Positions 57,627-62,820 of a stretch of DNA of 62,820 nucleotides are shown here, piece by piece. The position numbers and the translations under genes are program-made. Position 1 is the first letter of the stretch. The number at the start of each line of letters is the position of its first letter. Below the pieces are notes generated by a model, which had not been told where the DNA came from, made no database searches, and saw only the letters and a program-made list of their open reading frames with translations. This stretch comes from JACZUI01 sp965216725 (GTDB lineage: Bacteria > Actinomycetota > Acidimicrobiia > Spongiisociales > ZC4RG35): NCBI GenBank assembly GCA_965216725.1, contig CBDCGI010000015.1, forward strand, positions 1 to 62,820, given 5' to 3'.

Positions 57627-58900
57627 GTTGGCGTCTCCGGTCCTATGGGCGTGATACGGACTTGGGCCACTCTGAGCCCGTCCATCTCCACCACTTCGAA
57701 TGCGAGATTGTCTGCGGTCACCACGTCGCCCTCGGAAGGAATGGTTCCGTTGGCCGCCACGACGTAGCCGCCCAGAGTCTCGTATCGACCTTCAGGCCAC
57801 TCGTATCCTGTCAGCTCGGCCACTTCGTGCCTGTGGAGGAGACCTGAGACCAAGTCGGCATCGCCAAACTCGGAGGCGAGCGCTGTAGTTGGGTCGTGCT
57901 CGTCCTCGATCTCACCGAAGATTTCCTCCAGAAGGTCTTCCACGGTCAGGATTCCGGCAGTGCCCCCGTACTCGTCTACCACGATCGCCATTCCCCGACC
58001 CGTGGTCTGCAATTCGGTGAGCACGGACTCCAACGTGGCGCTTTCCGGGACTACCAGCGCGGGCCTGGAGATCTCGTCGATCTCGGTGGCCGCGCGCCTT
58101 GCGTCCTCGATCCTGGGGATGTCCTTCACATGTGCGATTCCGACGATCACGTCGAGGTCTTGGTCGAAGACCGGGAAGCGGGAGTGCCCCGTCGACATCG
58201 CCGTCGTCAGCATGTCAGACACCGGGGTGTGTCGTTCCAGAGCCACTACGTGGACCCTCGGGATCATCGCGTCGCTGGCGGCGTTCTCGGTGAAGTTGAT
58301 CGCCCTCGTCAGGAGTTCCATCTCGTAGTCGTCGAGGCGACCCCCCTCGCCTGACGACCTGACCATGAGCTCCAGTTCCTCCATCGAGCGCACACCCGCG
58401 AGCTCCTCTCGTGGTTCGATGCCAAGGCGTTGGACTGTCCAATTGGCCGAGTTGTTGAGTACGAGAATCAGCGGTCTCAGCACCTTGTTCACGTATTGCA
58501 TCGGCACTGCGAACCACACCGAAGAGGAATAGGGCCTCGCTATCGCAAGGTTTTTCGGAACCAACTCACCAAATATCATCTGGCTTATCGTGGCGAGACC
58601 AAGGGCCACAGCGATCGAGATGCCCGGAGCCGATGTTCCTTCCACAAAGGGGAGTGATGAGATAAAGGGGTCGATGATCTGGGCGATCGTGGGTTCTGCC
58701 ACGGCGCCGAGGACAAGCGAAGTGATGGTGATCCCAAGTTGAGCGCCCGAGAGCTCAAAGGACAGGTTCTTCAATGAGGTAAGGATTCGAGAGGCGAATC
58801 TCTCCTGGTCGCGGGCCTTTCGCTCGACAGTGCTCCGTTCGACGCTCACCAGAGCGAACTCGCCGGCAACGAAGAACGCGTTGAGGGCAACGAGGAGCAC
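57623..58900 (-). CDS. CNNM/CorC-type membrane protein, paralogue
   Basis: The 425-residue product (GTG 58900; the frame is open upstream, so the start may be earlier) has the same plan as the next gene: DUF21 helices (LNAFFVAGEFALVSVERS, GAQLGITITSLVLGAVAEPTIA, QMIFGELVPKNLAIA), CBS pair (DAMIPRVHVVAL, HSRFPVFDQDLDVIVGIAHVKDI, MAIVVDEYGGTAGILTVEDLLEEIFGEI) and CorC domain. The two form a tandem pair that may work as a heterodimer. Confidence 0.92.
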   Translation of the reverse strand: MLLVALNAFFVAGEFALVSVERSTVERKARDQERFASRILTSLKNLSFELSGAQLGITITSLVLGAVAEPTIAQIIDPFISSLPFVEGTSAPGISIAVALGLATISQMIFGELVPKNLAIARPYSSSVWFAVPMQYVNKVLRPLILVLNNSANWTVQRLGIEPREELAGVRSMEELELMVRSSGEGGRLDDYEMELLTRAINFTENAASDAMIPRVHVVALERHTPVSDMLTTAMSTGHSRFPVFDQDLDVIVGIAHVKDIPRIEDARRAATEIDEISRPALVVPESATLESVLTELQTTGRGMAIVVDEYGGTAGILTVEDLLEEIFGEIEDEHDPTTALASEFGDADLVSGLLHRHEVAELTGYEWPEGRYETLGGYVVAANGTIPSEGDVVTADNLAFEVVEMDGLRVAQVRITPIGPETPT

Positions 58901-59071
58901 AACAGCAGAAACCCCGAAGAAGCTGCTTATCCGTTCACCTCAGATCCGCCTTCACTGACAACCGAGGATAACGGGGTGACCTGGCCTTCTCTCGCCTGAG
59001 CAAGCGATCTCCCGCCCAGCTCGAAGAAATGTCACACCCGGGCCCTATCTTCACCGGCATGGAGGTGACAA

Positions 59072-59260
59072 ATGCTCATTGACTGCGGCCAGTGCGCCAT
59101 GGTGGAGACCAGCGCATGCGATGACTGCGTAGTCACGTTCCTGCTGGCGCAGGGACCCGTTGACCTCGACGATGCCGAAGAGAAGGCGTTGGAGAACCTG
59201 GCCGTCGAAGGGCTCGTGCCTCGCCTCCGTTTGATTCCGGCCGAGAGGGAGGCTGGATAG
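59072..59260 (+). CDS. Small Cys-rich protein
   Basis: The ATG follows GGAGGTGACAA, a perfect ribosome site. The 62-residue product starts MLIDCGQCAMVETSACDDCVV, two Cys-pair motifs that can bind one metal, and continues with DDAEEKALENLAVEGLVPRLRL. It is a common small actinobacterial protein type of unknown role. Confidence 0.7.
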   Translation: MLIDCGQCAMVETSACDDCVVTFLLAQGPVDLDDAEEKALENLAVEGLVPRLRLIPAEREAG

Positions 59261-59300
59261 CGAGCTAGGGCGAGGATCGCCAGGTCGTTACTCTTTTTGC

Positions 59301-59591
59301 ATGGTCACCGTCTACGCCCTGGCTTTGTCAATCGGATTGGTGGGTCTCGTCGTGGTGATCTTCGGCGGAACGCTGATGGAGAACCTGGGGCGACCGGATC
59401 GCGACCCGGGTGCCCGAATCGGCGCCGGCGGTCGTATCGCGTTGGCTGCGCTGGTCGGTCTTGGTATGGCCGGTCTCAGTGCCGAGTATTCGCCGCTCGA
59501 CCTCGGTCCAGTATCCGTGTTTGCATTATCCATCCTGGGCGCCATCGGAGCGGGTGCCTGGGCGGCCTTCGGCGCCGGCTCTGGCTCCTGA
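59301..59591 (+). CDS. Small membrane protein
   Basis: The 96-residue product has three hydrophobic stretches (VYALALSIGLVGLVVVIFGGTLM, IALAALVGLGMAGLSAEY, VFALSILGAIGAGAWAAFGA) joined by a polar, charged loop (GRPDRDPGARIGAGGR). No family is recognised. The stop directly abuts the metallophosphoesterase ATG. Confidence 0.65.
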   Translation: MVTVYALALSIGLVGLVVVIFGGTLMENLGRPDRDPGARIGAGGRIALAALVGLGMAGLSAEYSPLDLGPVSVFALSILGAIGAGAWAAFGAGSGS

Positions 59592-60356
59592 ATGCTTGTC
59601 ATCTCCGATGTCCATCACGCTGTGGCCTCGCTGCGCGCCCTCAGTTCCCGTGGTGACCGGCTGCTGATCCTCGGAGACCTGGTGAATCTCACGGATTATC
59701 GAACCGGTGAAGGTGCGATCGCCGACGTCTTGGGAGGGGATTTCGCCTCCCGTGTGGGAGATGCGAGAGCAAAAGGCGACTTCCGACTCATGCGGGACCT
59801 GTGGACCCAGGCCGCATCTGATCCCGAGCAGGTGAGGAAGGCGATCCTCGACCGGGTCAACCTTCAGTATGACGAAGTCGCCGACGCCCTCGAGGGTTGC
59901 GAGGGGTGGGCCATCCACGGCAACGTGGACGTACCTGAAATGTTCGCCTCCGTACTGCCCGCCGGGATTGAATACGTGCATGGCGAGAAGAGGGAGATCG
60001 AGGGCCTTCTGTTCGGGTTCGCCGGAGGAGGAGTCACCACCCCGGTGAACGCGGCCGGGGAGGTTTCCGATGAGGAGATGGCAGAGATCCTGGACGAGAT
60101 GGGGCCGGTGGATGTTTTGTGCTCACACGTCCCACCAGCTATCGAGCCACTCCGCACAGATGCGATAACCGGGCGAAGTGAACGCGGATCGCAACCGCTG
60201 CTCGACTACATCCGGACCCACCAGCCGCGGTTTCACCTATTCGGGGATGTCCACCAGCCCCAGGCGAGCCGATGGCGGATCGGCGCCACCGAATGCCGGA
60301 ATGTCGGCTATTTCCGGGCAACGGGAAAGGCCTTTGAGTTTCCGGCCAGGGGATAA
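59592..60356 (+). CDS. Metallophosphoesterase-like protein
   Basis: The 254-residue product carries most calcineurin-type motifs: ISDVHHA (Asp-x-His, residues 4-9), ILGDLVNL (Asp near 30), IHGNVDVPEM (GNxD in place of GNHD, about 115), VLCSHVPP (His near 180) and LFGDVHQPQ (GDxH in place of GHxH, about 222). Metal ligands are thus mostly kept. Substrate could be a phosphodiester or nucleotide; it is not known. It precedes the SRPBCC/ArsA cluster. Confidence 0.82.
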   Translation: MLVISDVHHAVASLRALSSRGDRLLILGDLVNLTDYRTGEGAIADVLGGDFASRVGDARAKGDFRLMRDLWTQAASDPEQVRKAILDRVNLQYDEVADALEGCEGWAIHGNVDVPEMFASVLPAGIEYVHGEKREIEGLLFGFAGGGVTTPVNAAGEVSDEEMAEILDEMGPVDVLCSHVPPAIEPLRTDAITGRSERGSQPLLDYIRTHQPRFHLFGDVHQPQASRWRIGATECRNVGYFRATGKAFEFPARG

Positions 60357-60408
60357 ATAGACCCGGGACGGTGGCTAGCCTCGTATCTCCCAGACACCCA
60401 GAAGAGAG

Positions 60409-60846
60409 ATGGCTCAAGGTACCTATCAGACACTCGAAATCGACGCGTCACCCGAAGACTTATACGAGGTAGTCGCAGACATCGCCGCATACCCGGAATG
60501 GGCGACAGGGGTCAAGTCGGTTGACGTACTCGACGAGGATGCCGACGGAAACGTCCAGCGGGCTCGTTTCGTGCTCGAAGGATTTGTGAAGGAAATCACC
60601 TATACCCTGGTCTATTCGCACTCCCGGCCTGACAAGCTGAGTTGGACCGCCGAGAAGGGCGAAGACGTGGAGGTCATGGAAGGCTCCTATACCTTCAATC
60701 CGCTCGAGGACGGAGCCACCGAGGTCGTGTATGCCCTCTCGGTAGAACCGAACTTCACCATCCCGGGCTTCATCCGCAGGCAAGCCGAAAAGCAGATAAC
60801 CACAACGGCCCTGAGAGGGCTCCGGAAGCGGGTCACCGGCGGGTGA
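60409..60846 (+). CDS. SRPBCC/START-like (polyketide cyclase-type) protein
   Basis: The 145-residue product has the helix-grip fold of coenzyme Q-binding/START-like proteins: TYQTLEIDASPEDLYEVVADIAAYPEWATGVKSVDVL at the start, ARFVLEGFVKEITYTLVYSH, GSYTFNPLEDGATEVVYAL and a C-terminal amphipathic helix (ALRGLRKRV). Such proteins bind lipids or steroids. It is followed two bases later by the ArsA-type ATPase gene, suggesting linked work on a lipid or tail-anchored cargo. Confidence 0.85.
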   Translation: MAQGTYQTLEIDASPEDLYEVVADIAAYPEWATGVKSVDVLDEDADGNVQRARFVLEGFVKEITYTLVYSHSRPDKLSWTAEKGEDVEVMEGSYTFNPLEDGATEVVYALSVEPNFTIPGFIRRQAEKQITTTALRGLRKRVTGG

Positions 60847-60847
60847 C

Positions 60848-62023
60848 ATGAGGATCGTCCTGGTCACCGGCAAAGGTGGGGTGGGAAAGACAACGGTTGC
60901 CGCTTCTACCGCGGTGGCAGCGGCTGACGCCGGCCACCGGACACTGGTCACCTCGACCGACCCCGCCCATTCGCTCGCGGACGCGTTCTCACTGAGCTTG
61001 GGGCCGGAGCCAACGTCCATCGCTGACAGGCTCCACGGACAGCAGATTGACACCCAAGATCAACTGAACCGCTATTGGGGATCCATCAGAAAACAGCTGA
61101 TGGACGTGCTCGACTGGGGTGGTGTCGGAGGAATCGAAGCCGAGGAGTTCCTCGTTTTCCCCGGGATGGACGAGTTGTTTGCCTTGCTCGAGGTCAATCG
61201 TCACGCCCGCAGCGGGGACTACGACGTGGTGATCGTCGACTGTGCCCCCACCGCTGAGACTCTCCGCCTCCTCTCTCTTCCTGAAGTCCTCAGTTGGTAT
61301 TTCGAAAAGGTGATGCCTACCGAGCGGCGCATCATGAACGCCGCCCGGCCGATTCTCACCCGGCTCACCAACCTTCCAATCCCTGAAGACTCCGTGTTCT
61401 CGTCGGCCACGACAGTCTTCGAGGCAGTCGAGAGCGTGAGAGAGCTGATGACCTCGCCCGAGGTCACGTCGGCGCGTCTTGTCGTGAATCCGGAGAAGAT
61501 GGTGATCGACGAGGCACGCCGCACCTACAGCTACCTTGGCTTGTTCGGCTACGGCGTCGACGGCGTCATTGTCAACCGGGTTCTTCCGACCGAGGTAGCC
61601 GACCCGTACTTCGAGCGCTGGCGGGCAATCCAGAAAGGTCATCTGGACACGGTCGACGACGCCTTCGCGGACGTCCCCCGGATTCGCCTCAGGTTGTTCG
61701 ATGATGAGATGGTCGGGCTCGACCGATTGCGGTTCATGGCGGGCGAGCTCTACCCGAACATCGACCCGGTTTTCGACTTTCACGCGTCCAGCCCCTTCCG
61801 GATATCCGAATCCGGCGACCGGGTGACGATGGAGATCGACGTTCCACTCGCAGACAAGTCCGAGCTCGATGTCCATCGCCACGCCAATGAGCTCTACCTC
61901 AGGATGGGGCCGTACCAGCGTTCCTTCGTGCTGCCTGACGCACTTCATCGGCGATCAATCGACAAGGCTCGCTTCGAGAACGGGACTCTCTCGGTGTCGT
62001 TTGTGGATCTGGAGGGCAGGTGA
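60848..62023 (+). CDS. ArsA/Get3-type ATPase
   Basis: The 391-residue product has the deviant Walker A of ArsA/Get3, GKGGVGKTT (residues 8-16), Switch I DPAHSLADAF (about 39), Switch II VDCAPTAETLRLLSLP (about 134) and IVNRVLP (about 238). The last 90 residues (EIDVPLADKSELDVHRHANELYLRMGPYQRSFVLP) form an HSP20-like ArsA C-terminal domain. No arsenite-binding Cys triad is visible, so a Get3-like or chaperone-type role is more likely than arsenite export. Next gene overlaps the stop by one base. Confidence 0.9.
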   Translation: MRIVLVTGKGGVGKTTVAASTAVAAADAGHRTLVTSTDPAHSLADAFSLSLGPEPTSIADRLHGQQIDTQDQLNRYWGSIRKQLMDVLDWGGVGGIEAEEFLVFPGMDELFALLEVNRHARSGDYDVVIVDCAPTAETLRLLSLPEVLSWYFEKVMPTERRIMNAARPILTRLTNLPIPEDSVFSSATTVFEAVESVRELMTSPEVTSARLVVNPEKMVIDEARRTYSYLGLFGYGVDGVIVNRVLPTEVADPYFERWRAIQKGHLDTVDDAFADVPRIRLRLFDDEMVGLDRLRFMAGELYPNIDPVFDFHASSPFRISESGDRVTMEIDVPLADKSELDVHRHANELYLRMGPYQRSFVLPDALHRRSIDKARFENGTLSVSFVDLEGR

Positions 62024-62208
62024 TGCCCGAATCTTCCGAGACCCGCGAGGTTCTGGGCAGAGCCGGGAGGAGGGCCGCGTTCCACATGGTGCAGGCTCTC
62101 ATCGAGGGGTTGAAGGCGGTGGAGGCGGTAATCGAGGAGGTCGGCAATCTGTCGCAGGGAGAAGAGAGGCGCGAGACGGCAGAGCGAACCAGAATCGAGA
62201 TCGAGTGA
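62023..62208 (+). CDS. Small helical protein downstream of ArsA
   Basis: ATG 62023 overlaps the ArsA stop (TGATG). The 61-residue product is one long amphipathic helix (HMVQALIEGLKAVEAVIEEVGNL) with charged ends. Small helical partners occur behind ArsA-like genes in Actinobacteria. Role unknown; translational coupling on both sides supports a real gene. Confidence 0.65.
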   Translation: MPESSETREVLGRAGRRAAFHMVQALIEGLKAVEAVIEEVGNLSQGEERRETAERTRIEIE

Positions 62209-62630
62209 CTGAGGGCCCGTCTCAGCGTCCCGACGAGGTGCTGCCGCCCGAAGGCGGGGGCCAACAGCTTTCTGCTCTTGCCAAGGATGCAGCCCTCATG
62301 CTGCCCAACATCGTCAAACTCGTCGCTCGGCTGCTCGCCGACCCACGGGTCCCGCGCCGTTCCAAGATTGCGCTCGGGATGGCGGCCGCTTACGTGGCAT
62401 CACCCGTAGATCTGATACCGGAATTCATCCCTGTGCTGGGCTGGGCGGACGACGTCATCATCGTGATCTACGCAATCGACAGCATGATCGAGCGCGCTGG
62501 GCCCGAGCTGGTCATCGAGCATTGGGACGGGCCCGGCGATCTGCTCCAGATGGTCCAAGAGGTGATGGGCGTTGTCAGGGGCCTGATGCCGACGCGCATC
62601 GCAAGTGCCATCGACAGGCTCGTCGGCTGA
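62205..62630 (+). CDS. DUF1232 (YkvA-type) protein
   Basis: GTG 62205 overlaps the previous stop (GTGA), which decides the start within a much longer open frame. The 141-residue product has the DUF1232 core, SKIALGMAAAYVASPVDLIPEFIPVLGWADDVIIVIYAID (about 60-100), with hydrophobic membrane-associated helices. Function unknown; it completes the ArsA-linked operon. Confidence 0.88.
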   Translation: MTEGPSQRPDEVLPPEGGGQQLSALAKDAALMLPNIVKLVARLLADPRVPRRSKIALGMAAAYVASPVDLIPEFIPVLGWADDVIIVIYAIDSMIERAGPELVIEHWDGPGDLLQMVQEVMGVVRGLMPTRIASAIDRLVG

Positions 62631-62663
62631 TTTCGGTTGGGTACTCGGAGATAGGCTGAAGCT

Positions 62664-62820
62664 ATGTCCTTTCCCGACGGCGTAGCCGACTTTCGCTCGG
62701 ATACTGTGACCCGTCCCACACCGGAGATGCTCAAAGCGATGGCAAACGCTCCTCTTGGCGATGACGTCTACCACGACGATCCGACAGTCAACGCCCTCGA
62801 GGAGGAGTCGGCAGCGGCGG
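62664..62820 (+). CDS. L-threonine aldolase, N-terminal part (gene runs off the window)
   Basis: ATG 62664 begins MSFPDGVADFRSDTVTRPT and continues EMLKAMANAPLGDDVYHDDPTVNALEEESA, the N-terminus of low-specificity L-threonine aldolase (PLP, beta-eliminating lyase family). The DFRSDTVTRP and GDDVYxDDPTVNxLE stretches are hallmarks. The PLP lysine lies beyond the right edge. The enzyme splits threonine into glycine and acetaldehyde. Confidence 0.9.
   Translation, partial: MSFPDGVADFRSDTVTRPTPEMLKAMANAPLGDDVYHDDPTVNALEEESAAA

Noticed and set aside
1..62820. CRISPR arrays, insertion sequences or transposases
   Set aside because: No regularly spaced repeat-spacer array, no Cas-like protein and no transposase-like protein was seen on either strand.

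Overview
The window reads as a piece of a high-GC actinobacterial chromosome, probably from a deep-branching group such as Acidimicrobiia. The lineage is my inference. It rests on many GTG/TTG starts, dense overlapping operons, an F420-type LLM oxidoreductase, a PimB-like GT4 mannosyltransferase, a DnaQ-GIY-YIG (UvrC-like) protein under an actinobacterial SOS box, and a type A RNase P RNA.

Region 1 (1-16838) is accessory DNA. Two identical 46-bp copies of a tRNA-Val(UAC) 3' end lie exactly 8100 bp apart (8693-8738 and 16793-16838). They mark two integrative elements stacked in tandem in one tRNA site; the intact tRNA should lie left of the window. Element 1 (1-8738, left end missing) carries a tyrosine integrase, an excisionase-like HTH gene, a winged-helix replication-type gene with internal phased repeats, four or five small overlapping zinc-binding or unknown genes, and an HK97-type major capsid gene. 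No portal, terminase, protease or tail gene is visible, which is the layout of a phage satellite rather than a prophage. Its right end holds an HExxH peptidase, a membrane protein and small unknown genes. Element 2 (8693-16838) carries its own integrase, an ApeA-like HEPN anti-phage gene next to a HEPN/DUF5677-like gene, a SEC-C protein behind a perfect palindrome, and a three-gene envelope operon (membrane-anchored beta-propeller, secreted NlpC/P60-like protein, beta-propeller lipoprotein).

Region 2 (16797-31452) is ordinary chromosome: a SnoaL/UBP zinc-finger fusion, a frameshifted membrane protein, a trans-3-hydroxyproline dehydratase-type racemase, a Nif3-like protein, a zinc-ribbon coiled-coil protein, lipoproteins, an LLM oxidoreductase, an amino-acid permease, a SRAP (YedK/HMCES) protein, an M29 aminopeptidase and rnpB.

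Region 3 (31453-35374) is a third island. Its right edge carries a 30-bp, one-mismatch copy of the 3' end of rnpB, and it contains only two overlapping FG-GAP (integrin-alpha-like) secreted propeller genes. This suggests an insertion that used the rnpB 3' end as attachment site.

Region 4 (35375-62820) is core chromosome. The highlights are a thioredoxin-fold lipoprotein whose first active-site Cys codon is an in-frame TGA followed by a bSECIS-like hairpin (probable selenoprotein, 37923-38546), and a ten-gene cytochrome c maturation operon of System I type (47307 down to 39994) with a ccmD found by reading, an Lgt-like gene and two TlpA-type thioredoxins. There is also an SOS-controlled DnaQ/UvrC-like nuclease gene, a complete osmoprotectant (OpuC-type) ABC transporter, two CNNM/CorC-type proteins, an ArsA-type ATPase cluster and the start of a threonine aldolase gene.
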